64,000 bases of DNA from Paracyclopina nana (GCA_019096065.1 JAGUCH010000002.1:11172501-11236500); one strand, 5' to 3'. Positions 33,901-46,715 are shown, counted from the stretch's first letter. The notes: generated by a model not told the origin, from the sequence alone. Made by a program: numbers and translations.

Positions 33901-36900
33901 CGCGTCTCCCTCGGGCAACGAGAGCATGATCATCTTCATTATATGCTACAGCAGCAGTGGAATCACAAAGGCTTTAATACAAGCGACTGCCATCCGCGCA
34001 TATGTGTGTGCGTAGTATACTCAAGATATAGATTTAATTTCCGCTGTAAATGTCTAACGGCAACTACGGAGCAAGCAAGCGGAATTGACAACAAAATTAG
34101 GCAAACTATGGATAGATTCATGCATGAATGTAGGAGCATATGTAGCTAAGAAGCAGTGCTAATCTAATAATTATAACAAACGCCCTGGCTCTCCAAGCAA
34201 GCGAGGGGACGGCGAGAGGAAGAAAGCAAGTACATCAAATATGCGGCATGCGTGCAAAATGATGTTCATTAGGATGCATCATGGGTGTCAGTTTCTTTCC
34301 CTTCCTCCACTTCGCTGTATGTAAGGCAATCTGGGAAAAACAAGCGAAAAACATGCAGAGGAAATCGGTGCTGGAGAAAAAAACCTGTGTTAGCAGTTGT
34401 CGTTTTGGTCGATTTTTTCATGCGCTTTCACTTATCGATCGTTTGAGTCCGCATGGGAGAGAGGTATACACTGGATGGCTAGGGGAGGATGCAAGTAAAT
34501 TGGAAGGAGCTGGAAAAGTCGTAAATCATCATGCGAGGGCAGCAGCAGCTCTTAAAAATGAGACCTTCTGCTGCCATCATCTCATGTTGGCATTTATTAC
34601 AGTGGAGTGCTGCATTTTGCGCCGTTTGATTGCTCGAGAGGATCGAGCTTACAGTCCACCTTTTGTTTTTACTGCTCCAGTGCAAATAAGTGGGAATAAC
34701 AACCCCATGCTTTCCAGCTGCCATTGCAAAACGCTGCTGCGCAGGTCGTTGTCCTTTTAAAGGCTCCTGAATAGAAGTGCGGTAGCGGTTTTTTTGCCTC
34801 TGAGACCCGGGGCCAAAATGGCTGCGCTGTTTTCCCCATGCTCCTTTGTCTTAGCCAAAGAGCGGAAAGCATGTCAATGAGTAGGCGCTTGTCTCAAAGT
34901 CCACTTTTGCTACGCAGCAGAGAGTAGCTTTTATTTGAAAAAAGCCAGCAATATAAGCCATCATCTGACAGCTTGCATCTTAGCAGGAATGCCAGCGCAA
35001 TTCCTGCAATATGTCCACCCCCTTACTCCACTGGCAAATATTACTCCTTGTCTAGCTGTGTCGCTTTTTTCAGCCAAGCAGCTCTTAACTATAGAGTATA
35101 TATGTCGTGCGAGCCATCCATCATAAATTGTGCTCGCGAGCCCGACTGGATAACGTTTTCCAATTTCCTGTAGCGCTAAATCTGTGTACTGTAGAGAAAG
35201 CAGGTCCGAAGGGACAGTCCAGTTATGTAATGATGGCTTTGAAATATTGCCTCTTGAAAAACAAAGTGTGTGACACTTTCGGGGAATCGAGATTTGGTAT
35301 TCCGGCCTTTACGCGAGCTGGTATGCTGCCATCTCAGCTCCTCCGGCCGCAAGCATGCAAGCATGCATGGGGTTCGCCATATGCATATCAAAAGCTTTTT
35401 TGCCACTGCCCTGGCCGAGATTTGAGCTGCGGGAAAGCAGCTCGCCGAAAACGAGAACAAGGAAAGTAATTATTACAAAATGGCCGCAAGAAACACTCAA
35501 TCATAAATGTGATTGCGTGCGAGCTGCTTATGAACCTGATCCCTTGGTCGTCTCAATGGAATCGATTATATCCATTGGTGGAAAGCAATGCATAAACAGC
35601 CCATGATTGCTCCTTTCTGATATACTATACATGCTATATTGAAAAATATCCTCCATTTTTCGCGTTCTCCTTTTTCTCGTCGTCGCGCAGTAAATCAATT
35701 TCTTGCGTGATAAATAATGTTTGATATGCCTGATAAGAAAATGAGACATGACAGGAACATGCAACCCTCCTCCCACTTCATTTAGCCTTTTCGAATTGGC
35801 CGATAATTGGTGTAATTTCTTCTTCTTTTTCTTAATTGCAGCAGCAGGAGCGGCGGACTGCGGATTTCCAGGCACGCCTAAAAACGGCAGCCTTTCTGGC
35901 CTAGCAGGAACTGGAATGCTTTTCAACAAAGGCGACGAGGTCACTTACAACTGCAGCTCGGGATTCGTCCTTTTTGGCCCCGATAAAAGGACTTGCTTGG
36001 CTAACGGCACCTGGACGCGATCGGTGCCAGAATGTCGTATGTTTTTGCATTATTTCCCATATGGTGGCTTTTTTTCCCTGCTGCATTCGTGGATTTTTCA
36101 TTCGAATTTGCATTTTAGCACATGCTACTCAACAAAAGAGTGGCTATATGCTGGCTCACATCACAATGAGCTGACTTGGTAATGCTCTTATTTGGTTTTC
36201 TCAAGAGAAATTCTCGCAGAAGAGGCCAAAAGTTCACCCTTCGCATTCTCCCTTTATGCTACAAAAAGCCCTCCCTTGAAAAGTCGAGAGTTCACGAAAG
36301 GCAATTCTCTCTAGAGTCTGCATTTAATTACTTTCCAAGAATAATGGGACCTTTTTCACGTTGTAACGATCTATTAAAATTGTTTCAGGCGAAAACATGG
36401 CCCTGGGCAAATCCTCATTGCAGTCTTCCACGTTGTGGAATTACAACTCGGATTTGGCCGTGGACTCGAAGCCCGATTCGTGCTCTTTCACACCGAGATC
36501 CAGTGAGCAGCGTTGGTGGCAAGTCCACCTGGGTGATGCGGTTATTGTGCAAGCCGTGGCTGTCACCATCTCCCTGGATCCTACCAGAAATTCACCATTT
36601 TCGTCATTGGTAAATGGCATTTCACGCTTGGAAAATACGCTGATTTATGTGCGTGCTTATTTATTGGCAGAACTGCTCGAGGGCAACAAGGCCATGTATA
36701 AGCCTTGCTCGAAATTCGACGGGAAGTTCGAGACGAAAAAGGCCGTGTTTTTGTGCAACGATGGCCTCGGACATCCCGGCCAATTTGTCTACATCCGAGA
36801 TGATCGTGAGGAGCAGGAGTACTTTGGCCTTTGTGAGGTGGAAGTCTTTGAATACCGAAGTAAGTGGCCCTCCATAGACTATAGTAAAGCTTTTTGCCTT

Positions 36901-39900
36901 GGAAAATCCCCCATAAAGTAAAAGAGCAGCCCGTTGATGCGGTTAGCTATCCATCTTTTCCACCAAAACGACTATCAGATAAAGAAACTCGGGTGAAAAG
37001 CACCGAGTTGGAAATTTTGATGGCTGCATATAGCTAGATTGCTAAATAGTAGTATTTTGTGGGAGAAAGTCCAACTTTGACGATGATATCGTCTTCTCAA
37101 ATTGACCATGAAACTTGGCTGGTCAAGATGCTATGTGGGGAATGCTCATTACTCAAGAAATAGTTGACTTGGGAGAAAATAAATCATTTCTCTTTGTCCA
37201 ATATAATATCTCAGAAGCCGTGTATAGTGCTTGGTAATATTAGTTCACCTTTAGAGGAATTGCTTTTTAATTTAATTTCGGGAAAACTTTTCATAGGTCG
37301 TCGTCCTCTCTGGAGGACGACCTTTTCCAACTTTAGATCGATGCAGGTGAGCTTCATATCGACAAAGCCTTCCAAGTCTATCGATTTTGATGTCTTTTTA
37401 AAAATTCATCATTTTAAACAATTGGATCTTTAGCTTCTGGGTTATAAATGAGGGAAAGGCTCTTTTCGCAGCTGCAAATCTTCTTAGCATTTCGAGCTCC
37501 TCTCAACTAAGCTGCGCGCGGTGAGTTGTCTAGCTGCTTTTGCTGCTTCCATTGGGGCGTTTTCCTTTGATGAAGTGATTCAACTCGACTGAATGCGTCT
37601 ACTCAATAGGCATTGTTACCGCGCGCAGTAGTAGTATATTTTTCTGCCGTCACAAGATCGAGAGGTGTTTTGATCTCTTCCTACTTTTACATCATCAAGA
37701 TAGTAGTATTACGACTGAGCCAGCAATTTTGAAGGGGCCTGCAAGGCTAAGGCTGAAAAAGTTACTTACGGTAGCTGAACACCGTAGTTTATGATGCAGA
37801 TATTACTCATCAGCAATCACAGCATGATGTCCATTTATACTCCAATATCGTTTCCGTTTTACTCTCGATTGATGGATCAATAATAATGCTGAGCTCGTGC
37901 AAGAAAATCAATAAAAATGGCATTTCCCTCTAATTGTTTGCCATGCCATATTAGTAATGAGGCTCTTCATTTATTGCAGATGAAACCCAATGCGGCGACC
38001 CAGAGCAGCCCCTATCAAGTGTTGCAAATAGGATATCAGCCGATACGGTGGAGTACTCGTGCGCAAAAGGCTACAAAATGGTGGAGGGTAACAGCACGAG
38101 ACATTGCCTTGGAAATGGCGTTTGGTCGGGTCATCCTCCTCGATGTTCAGGTGCGTGTGATGATTTGATGGAGCGCCTTTTTGTTACTTAGTATACCAGG
38201 CTGCAAGCAAAAAGGGGACGCCACCCAAGAGAGATCCCTCTTGCTTCCTTAGAAACCTTTCTGGCTCATTTTGTGGCCAACAATTCTTTCCACTTGCCGA
38301 ACTAAATTCTTACAGTGCAGCCATAGCTCAAAAGATGGGGCTACTTGTTATATACATATCAGGGGAATATAAGGAGAGGATAGTGCTTGCTGAGAAAAAA
38401 GAGAGGAATTGTCACATTTGAGTCTACCTCAGCTATTTACTGCCCACAGAAAAATTGGCCAATAGTGCAAAGGCAATCAAAATGGCAGATTAGTAAGGTA
38501 AGGGAAAACTTAAGATACTTTAATGGCTATGGCTCTAATTTCTCACATGGTTCACAATTGTGGATTACATTTGTAAAAACAGAGTTAGTTATGCTGCTGG
38601 CCACCACTTTTTGTCAATGTTCACTAGGCAAAGCCAATTAAGACTTAAGTTCCATCCCTCCCCCTATGAAGCTTTATTTAGTTGTAGTGATAGGCTGAGC
38701 TTAATCTGCCATTGACAGAGAATTGAATAACTATACATCGGATGATCACACAGTGCATGAACTGTTGAGAATCAACAGTGTTGCTTGATCAGAGATACCA
38801 TCTCCCTTCAACTAGAGGCATTTTGCTAAAACTTTTGAACAAAATGTAAAAATTAGTCTTGCCACACTGACAAATTATCTTCAGAGCAGCCATGACTGCC
38901 AAAGCTGCCAAAAAAGAGGGAATATTCAGTTTCAAAGTAATTTTTATAATCAATTTCCTAATCAAGTTGAAGTTCCCTTTTGCTTGATAATTACTGCAAG
39001 GATCTTTTTTAAATTGGCATATGTTCTAATACTTCCAAAAACATCATCGGTGTGACAGGAGAATAATTTTAGTACATAGACTCATGGGTGCAGACTCAAA
39101 TTCGCAAAGTGACTCTCAGTTTGTCTCAGCAAGCACTATACTCTCCTTATATTGCCCTGATACATATAAGCTATAGGCAGCAACAAAACAAAGTGTGGCA
39201 TTAATCCTCAAGATGGAGCAGCAATTTGTTTATGCGGAAATCAAAAGCGAAACTATTTTCGCCATTCTGCCGTTCAAAATGCCAAAGAACAAAAATAGGG
39301 AAAAGTCCACTTCTGGTAGTTTTCCTCTTTATGGTGGCGCCATCGCAAGTAAACTAGTTGAGCTAGCAGCAATTTTTTTTCAATGAACTTTTATTGATGC
39401 AGAAGTTCAATGCACTGATCCTTTGAGCGTCAAAGATGGCTTCATAGAAGTATCCAACTTCAAAGGGAAATATGTGTTCGGCTCTTTGGCCACATATCAT
39501 TGCAATCCTGGCTTCATTTTGTGGGGCAACGCGTCGAGGCTCTGTTCTGAAGAGGGGGAGTGGACGGGGACAAAGCCTCATTGCAAGCCTATTAGTTGTG
39601 GACAACCTCCTGAAATACAACACAGCAGCTTTTACCTCATGAATGGTACCACATCTTGGCAAAGCCTGGCATCCTACTCATGCAAAGCTGGACACAAAAT
39701 GATTTTCAACAAAAGTAAGATGCATCAGCCCATTTACCTTTCACCTCTAAATAACGCCCTTTTCCCGAATGGTTTAGAAAATCTGACAGACATTACGGCA
39801 ATCTGTACGGAGTTGGGAGTTTGGCAGCCTGTCAATTTCGACTGCATCTTTGATCCCCTCGCGGTGGATTTGAGGGATGGAACCACCTATGGTACAGTCA

Positions 39901-41337
39901 TATAGAAAAGCAATTGACAGTTTTAATCAACTATTTTCCATAGGCTGGGCTGCTTTTGGTAAAAATGGAAGCATGAACACCGGCACTGTAGTCACGATAA
40001 GCGTTTTGGCTGCCCTCGTTATTATTGTCATTGTTATCGTCGTCGCCTTTTTCTCACACAAAAGAATGTCTGAAGAGAGCCAGCTTAGGAAAGTGTCGAG
40101 GTCCTCGACGAATCAATTAATAGCCGATGTTGCCAATGGCCTCGCCGCTCATATCGATGGGCCGGATCCTCCAGCTCCAAATGTACCAAATAATAATGCT
40201 CCTCCCTCGTGTTCCTCGCAATTCCACGACTGCTATGCTGATGATAGCCACTTAGAGCCTCCATCCGGAGACACCAATCCCACGTCGTTCATGACTTCGT
40301 TCAGGCCCACTGGCAATGCTGCCAATTGCAACCGATCCGCAGGTGATGGCGGATCCGTGGTTGACGAGACCAACTATGCCACGATCAAGAGCATTTGCGA
40401 CGAAGATCTGGAGCCGATGGACGAGGAATCGCCCTATTCACATGTCAGACAGCCAGACGGCAGAGCAGACTTCTGCATGAGGTAATTAGTTGGAAGCATG
40501 GTCATTATCGCTTTTAAATGTATTTCTATATTTATAGCGAGACCCATAGAGTACTTAGCAGTGATGCAGGATACGACAGCCTTCACACCGCCGAAACCAC
40601 ATCAAGGTTCCATAGCATTTACGCAGGCATTGAATCCCGTAAGCCTGATCTTAAATATCGTAACTATTGCGGGAGAGCGGATTCACAAGCATTTAAAATG
40701 CTCCGCTCAAATATTCCGAGTCGGTGAAGCACCGTGCTCTCCGCCTCGGACACCTAAATGGCAGAGCAATAACCATTTTTCCCATTTTACAGCGGTAGTG
40801 CAGGAAAAAGTGTATGAAACGTTGCGCAAAAACAGTTCGGGGTACGACTCTCTGCCTCGCTCGATGAGCAGTGAGACCTCGAAGCAGTTCAACAATAGAA
40901 GCACAGGACTCCTTGGCATTAACGGGTTCGCCCGCACCCCGAGCTTACATAGGAAGACTCACAGTACTGAAGTGGCGGACTCTCTGTACGCGAGAGTGGA
41001 TCGATCGAAAAAGAAGAGCAATCGCGGCAGCTCGAGCAGCGGAGGAAGTGAGGTCACCTCGCCCATCTCCAATCCGAGCCCGACCTCGGCATTCCATGAG
41101 GTCGACCCCGTGAACAAGAGGCATGTCATCCGAATCACCACGAATGGCAGCAGCAGCAGCCCAGCATCCAGTCGGGAGAACTTGAGTCGACCGACCTCGT
41201 TGTACCCCAGCCTCTCGCGAAAGCCGCAGCCTTCGCACAATAAAGAGCCTCTGTATGCCACCATTGGGTCCAAACGGCCGATTTTAATGCATCACCAGCC
41301 TCCATCGACGAACTCGAAGAGTGCAGCAGATGTTTGA
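30946..41337 (+). CDS. Sushi/fucolectin-domain membrane receptor with multiple ITIM/ITSM-like tyrosine motifs
   Basis: Nine exons join in phase to 815 aa: 30946-31003, 35842-36036, 36389-36859, 37980-38150, 39403-39714, 39778-39891, 39944-40481, 40538-40638, 40793-41337. Exon 1 is a signal peptide. Exon 2 is a sushi/CCP domain. Exon 3 is a fucolectin/FTP-type lectin domain (ENMALGKSS start, RWWQVHLGDA, GQFVYIRDD, YFGLCEVEVFEYR end). Exon 4 is a second CCP; exons 5-6 hold two more. A helix at about 435-458 is followed by KRM and a 357-residue tail. Tail tyrosines are Y566 (TNYATI), Y586 (SPYSHV), Y613, Y629 (SIYAGI), Y642, Y652 (SGYDSL), Y700 (SLYARV), Y772 (SLYPSL) and Y789 (PLYATI). Insect CCP/FTP receptors such as Furrowed are the nearest idea I have, but no C-type lectin domain is seen here. 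Confidence 0.82.
31004..35841 (+). other. Intron 1 of the sushi receptor (4.8 kb)
   Basis: The donor CAG/GTAAGAG follows the signal-peptide exon and the acceptor TTGCAG precedes the first sushi exon. It is about 80 times longer than typical introns in this window. Frames inside, including minus frames at 32364-33199 and a 159-codon plus frame at 34281, have no domain support. Its size would suit intronic enhancers, but none can be identified by eye. Confidence 0.6.
36860..37979 (+). other. Intron 3 of the sushi receptor
   Basis: It runs from donor GTAAGTGG to acceptor TTATTGCAG. Nothing else is recognised in its 1.1 kb. Confidence 0.6.
38151..39402 (+). other. Intron 4 of the sushi receptor
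   Basis: It runs from donor GTGCGTGT to acceptor GATGCAG. No other feature is recognised in its 1.25 kb. The shorter intron 2 (36037-36388) is likewise empty. Confidence 0.6.
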
Positions 41338-41484
41338 CATTTGTGATTGCGCAAGACTAAAACCCCACAAACTATATATGATGGGCTCGTGCCATAACTA
41401 CTGTTACTCTATCATTATATACCGGTAAACATCTCGAGGCTTGTCTAGTCTTCCGTGAAATTATTTGCATACTCCTATTGTGGT

Positions 41485-41490
41485 AATAAA
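41485..41490 (+). terminator. Polyadenylation signal of the sushi receptor
   Basis: AATAAA lies 148 bases after the TGA at 41335-41337 and only 12 bases before the stop codon of the convergent PIP5KL1-like gene, so the two 3' ends very probably overlap. Confidence 0.65.
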
Positions 41491-41501
41491 TATAATTGCC
41501 A

Positions 41502-44260
41502 TCAAGTCAAATGCTCCTCGATGAAATCGACAAAACGCGCCGCATATTCGTCTGGTGGGGCGGAGGAGTGGTTGGTGGTGCAGTAGAGCAGGGACTTGAA
41601 GATCCGCCCCAATTTCTGGCGGAAGCCATACTCGGTGAAGATGTCGATGATGCCCACGTAGTAGCGGTGCTGGGGCCCGTCCATGATGTGCACACCGTTA
41701 TCGCAGTCGGGCAGCAGCCGCCTATTTTCGGTGCCATTCACGTTTTGCCAGGCCTGCAGCCACTGGTGGAGCACAAAGGAATGTCTCCGCCGATCGGCCT
41801 CGGGTCCGCCATTTTGGCCTCCCGGAGAGGCCACCTCGATCCTGTCAAGGTCGGAATAGAAGCCTTTGGCTCTTCGCATGCTGCCATTCTTCAACTTCTT
41901 AGTGTTGCTGCAGCTGCTGTAGTGCATAACACTTTCTTGGGTGTACCAGATCTCTCCATCTCCCCCACCGGCTAAAGTGCTTTCTAAATGCTCCGTGGTA
42001 GTTATCGAGGGGTGCGTTTTGTTGCGCCGTTTCAATGGACTCTTCAAATGCTTGAGAGCGTTCCCCAGCTCATTAAAGTTGCACTCCTCGCACAAGTCTT
42101 TGCCGAACGAGGATGGAGGCTCATGAACTTGGAAGTGAACACTTGGCACCGGGCTCACGATTCCCGATAACAGCGCGGGAACAACTTGAACGGAAGAGCT
42201 CTCCATGTCCTGCCATAAAAAAGCGTCATTTCAAAGTAAATTGGATAGCTTAAACGGCTGAAATTGCCAGCGAGCTGTTGCAAAGAAAAATGCCTGCATA
42301 AGGTGCACTTTTAGGAGAAATGCTATACTTTTAGCAAAAAACCTGCAGAGCTTTTTGCACACGCCGCGTACAGCGAAATTAAAATGCACTGCAAAACTTC
42401 AATTTTCTATGGTAAGTGAGATTTTGGATATTGCGTATGAGTGACCCACGTACCTCTGGTGAAGCAGCGTCGTTTGGGGGCTCGTTGAAACGTACTTGAC
42501 GAACACTTTTGGGCACGTTTCCCTTTCTGCGAGACTTGAGAGCTGACAAGAGAGGTTTCCTGACCGCACCAGTTTCCGTCAGGGCTGACAATTCATCGTG
42601 AAAGACGTCATTGAACAGGCTCAAATTGGATTCAGGTCGAGCCTATTCGCGAGAGGAAAATGGGATATAGTATATCACTATGGTGATTTTAAATGCAATA
42701 GTATGTTGTTGTGTACTTCATGCGGAGCTTGCAGAAATTCCACCCAGTGAAAAAGGTCATTTTGGTAGAATGCTTTTGAGCTGGGCTTTTCCCCGAACGA
42801 CAGAGAGCTCCTGTATGTAGGAAAACATTGATATAGGTATACAATAAAAAGAAATGTTGCACTGCCTGCCTTTTGACGCTGCTCACAAAGCTGCTCAAAG
42901 TTTGGTGGCTCTCACAGTGGTGGTGGTCGGCCATCTTGGACTGGATCCCAATCAGCAGGGAGTAATCCATCATTTGTAGTCTCTGCAAGAAGCGCACATC
43001 GCGGTGAATTTGCTCGATGAACCAGCCCCGCTCTTTTCCCAGGCTGATGGGCGTGCCCGCAAAGTTTTGGTCCTTGAACACCAGGTTGTCGGCCACGGCG
43101 GCCTTGCGAGGGTCTTCAAAGCGGCCGCCGAGGCAGCCTTTGAGGTCGTACCGCTCCTCAATTCGGCTCGAAGGCCAAAAGATTGACTGCAGCACAATGA
43201 AGTAGACCTGTCGATGGCTGAGTTCGATCAACTGCTCCCAAGGGACATGTTTCGATTACTACTATACCGGCTCGATATTTTTCATTTTGACGCAGAAGGC
43301 TCCCAAGATCTTGGCAATGAGAGAATGCGGAGAGGTGATGAAGTGGCCCAAATATTCCCTGAAGAAAAAGACGATGTGCAGTCAGGTGCTATTTGAGCTA
43401 TTTCTCAAAACATACTCGAGCAACTCCATGAACTTGGCTATCGTTTCATGCTTCTCCTGCTTCAGAACAAATCTCCTGTCACACCTGAAATCCTCCCCTT
43501 TAAATTGGATGTCAACCCATCTATTTCAGTGTATGAGGTCTTACGTGAAAAAGAACGTGTCCTTGCCCTTGGAGTTGGACGTGAATTGGAGGTAGGGAGC
43601 TGAAATCTCCTCGCCTGGTGCAACAGACTATGAAAGCAGATGTCATTATTCAGTCTGCGCAGTGGCATACAAAAAACAGGTCTCGTTAGACAAAGTCTGG
43701 AATTTCATCGCATCAAATACAGCTTTTCCTCCATATTGTGGTCGCATTAGTAACAAGGAGAGCTGCTTTTCACTCAAGCAATCAAGCTACGTGTATGCTA
43801 TACTATATACCATAAGAAAATCCTCGTGGGAAATGCCTAGAGCGGCTCTTAAAGTGGCGAAAACTGTCGGAGCATAAACAGTAAAATGCGTCTCCTCTTT
43901 TTTAAGCTCTTGATTCAGCCTTCCTGCAGCAAAGGCCAACGAAGTGGTGCTCGCTCGTCGACTCTTCATTGCGTCGGGGTTGCTTTCACGCTCATCACAG
44001 CTAGGATTATTCACAGTCATCGATACGTGATTCACGTAGTCAGAACGGTCAAGAACCGATCGTGATTTTGTCTCGGGCAAATGTTGGCGCAGTAAATAGC
44101 GAATGGTCACTATATACATACATATGTAAAATAATATATGACATAAAGAAAAGTTTCACTTACGCATAAGTTTGAATTTGGGATGTCGGTGGGTGATTTT
44201 GGACAGTCCCTTGGGCTTGGGGATGACAGCTGCCCTTAATTTAGCCCATAATGCACTCAT
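41502..44260 (-). CDS. PIP5KL1: Phosphatidylinositol 4-phosphate 5-kinase-like protein 1 homologue
   Basis: Nine exons join in phase to 655 aa: 44260-44164, 44109-43811, 43627-43545, 43484-43416, 43358-43268, 43207-42870, 42810-42717, 42642-42454, 42209-41502. PIPK signatures are HEDFLMV, SNSKGKDTFFFT (P-loop-like), RRFVLKQ, PHSLIAKILGAFCVKM, RYDLKGCLGGRFEDP, QMMDYSLLIGIQ and YYVGIIDIFTEYGFRQKLG. The DLKGC-RFEDP form and NRRLLPD plus HIMDGPQHRY match PIP5KL1 rather than type I/II kinases; mammalian PIP5KL1 is reported to lack its own kinase activity and to scaffold PIP5K. The protein is longer than human PIP5KL1, mainly through an N-terminal extension and a long insert before the catalytic IID segment. 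Intron 6 needs a GC donor (AAAAG/GCAGG). The gene is divergent from the kinase at 44981. Confidence 0.88.
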
Positions 44261-44980
44261 TTTGACGGGTGACCCCCGTCAACTGCGTGAAACAAAGGCT
44301 GCAGCATAATAAGGCTGCAATAAATATCAGCAGGTACTATTGGGAAAGCCCATTTGACCTTTAAGTAACAACCACCACATGGATTTGATGCATTAGAAAG
44401 CCAATTCTATTTATGAACAAAAAACAACCAAGGCCAGTGAAAACGCGCACTCGAAAATCAAATATACACAATTCTACGGTATTTGGCATTTGTAAAAGCC
44501 TCATTTTCTCCTTCCAGAAAAGACCACTTAAAGTGAAAGCCATCCTACTCTATGTAGCACTCTGGCCTTTAACAGTTAATAACTGGCTAGCTGCTTTCTC
44601 CATTTCACTGCGAGAGGAGCATACCTGGCTATTGGTTATTTCAAAGCCAGGCAGCTTGAAGGAACTGGAAACAAGGATCATTGGAAGTGAAATCATTGGC
44701 GACCTTGAGTGGCACTGTTTTCACGCGCGTTGCTTGCAACCTTGGAAGAAGGCCGCGGCTAATCGTCATCAAAGTATCGCGTTGGAACTGTAGAAAGTTG
44801 TGCACTGCTACACATAGTGTGACGTGTGGTTGTTTTACGTTGTCATGGTAGCCGTACCCATGGCCAAATCTGACAACGCTATCGACCTTTAGTTGGTTTT
44901 CGGCAAGACTTCAGTGCGTATAGCTAGATTGCAGCCAGCCGCTTCGCATCTCAAAGGTTGGCCTTGAAAATGTCGCAGAA
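44261..44980. promoter_or_regulatory. Divergent promoter region between PIP5KL1-like and CILK1-like genes
   Basis: 720 bp separate two divergently transcribed starts. A 126-codon plus frame at 44413 is probably chance. GC is higher in the last ~250 bases before the kinase start. No specific binding site can be named. Confidence 0.4.
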
Positions 44981-46520
44981 ATGAACCGCTACGTGCAGCT
45001 CGAGGAACTAGGCAACGGAACCTATGGTTCCGTTCTCCTGGGACAGCGAGTCGATACAGGAGAAAAGGTATGCTGATCCCAAGGGACTCGCTGATGGGGA
45101 AACCGTATTTGAAAGCATCTTTTGCAGGTGGCCATCAAGAAGATGAAGAGGAAATACTACTCGTGGGAGGAGGCCATGAATTTGCGCGAGGTCAAGTCGC
45201 TCAAGAAGCTCTCGCACAGCAACGTGGTCAAGCTCAAGGAGGTGATCCGGGAGAACGACACACTCTACTTTGTCTTTGAGTACATGAAGGAGAACCTTTA
45301 CCAACTGATGAAGGAGCGCTACGAGAGCGGAGACAAGACCTTCCCCGAGCACATCATACGCAACATGATGTATCAGGTACTTTAAATTCGTGGGCTAATT
45401 GGATTTGCATATGGAAATATCCTCTCTCAATAGGTGCTGCAAGGCTTGGCCTTCATGCACAAACACGGATACTTTCATAGGGACATGAAGCCAGAGAATC
45501 TGCTCTGTATGGGCCCCGACCTCGTGAAAATTGCAGACTTCGGACTCGCTAGGGAGATCCGGTCAAGGCCGCCTTACACTGATTACGTCTCCACAAGGTG
45601 GTACAGGGCCCCTGAGGTCCTACTCAGGTCCACCATGTATTCCGCCCCGATTGATATTTGGGCCGTGGGCTGCATCATGGCCGAACTGTACACGTTTAGG
45701 CCGCTTTTCCCCGGCAACTCGGAGATCGACGAGATTTTCAAGATCTGCTCCGTCATGGGGACCCCGGACAAACGCGAGTGGCCGGAGGGCTTCAAGCTGG
45801 CCGCGGCCATGAACTTCAAGTTCCCGCAATTCTCGCAAACACCGCTAGCAACTCTGATTCCCAATGCCTCTCCCGAGGCAATTATGCTCATGCAAGACAT
45901 GCTGCGTTGGAACCCGGCCAAAAGGCCAACGGCCCAACAGTCTTTGAGATACCCTTACTTCCAACAACATCAGCATCAGGATGCGGGAAATGGCTTGCTG
46001 GTTTCCAAGGACCAAGGGTCACGCAGGGACGACGGCGGTCATCTGCCATACCGAGGCCACAGAAGTGTGAGCGAGCCCAGAGGTATCGTAAAGCAGCAGC
46101 CCACTCAAGTCGTATAAAGATTACGAGCACTTCTTCTTCTTCGCAGGACACGAGGGGAACCGAGGAGGAGTCGCGAGGGTGAAATGGGGTCAGGAAATTA
46201 ATGATGACGAATTTGAAGAAATTGTCGTGAAAGGAGATGTGGGTCGCAGCCACAGCGGAGGCCATCGATACGGCGGAGGCTCGCAATTTGATGGCAGCAT
46301 GTTGCCCAACATAAATCAAAGTGGTCACTACAGCCAATACCCTAACGGGCAAAGGGCTAGCCAAAGCTATCCGTTATTAGCCAGCAACGGATCGAAAGCT
46401 GCGACCTCAAACTTTGCATCCTCCAACGCAGCTTTGGGAGCCTCTGCAAACGACTTCAGCCGGTCTCCGAGTGCAGGAGTGAGTGGGAGGGTGGACTGGA
46501 AGTCTAAATACCTGAAATGA
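44981..46520 (+). CDS. CILK1: CILK1/ICK (MAK-family) ciliary serine/threonine kinase
   Basis: Exons 44981-45067, 45128-45376, 45434-46082 and 46147-46520 join in phase to 452 aa. The start [20 protein letters not shown] aligns with vertebrate ICK. Key residues: K33 in [12 protein letters not shown] at 127-129, DFG at 147-149, and the activation motif T161-D162-Y163 typical of ICK. The C-terminal tail is Gly/Ser/Gln-rich and ends in a VDWKSKYLK motif comparable to the conserved tail end of MAK/ICK kinases. Family members control cilium length and intraflagellar transport turnaround and are activated by CDK20/CCRK phosphorylation in the TDY loop. The tail is about 180 residues shorter than the human protein. 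The last intron (64 bp) was chosen because only its phase 1 join gives [17 protein letters not shown]. Confidence 0.93.
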
Positions 46521-46715
46521 GCGGATATTGTGCCACAAAGACACCACCAACAACAACAACCAATTAGCAAAAAATCATGAAGCATATGATATATCCTGTG
46601 ATACACTTTTCGTTGTACATTCTTCTGCTAATGTTGCTGCATCAACGAGTGAACTTTATCTACGTCGTCGACGTATACTATTACTGCTATATTCTGAAAC
46701 CATAAAAAAGAAGTT

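Noticed and set aside
36610..36670. A 61-bp intron (GTAAAT...GGCAG) within the FTP exon
   Set aside because: Removing it breaks the reading frame, while reading through gives a continuous lectin domain with correct phase at both ends.
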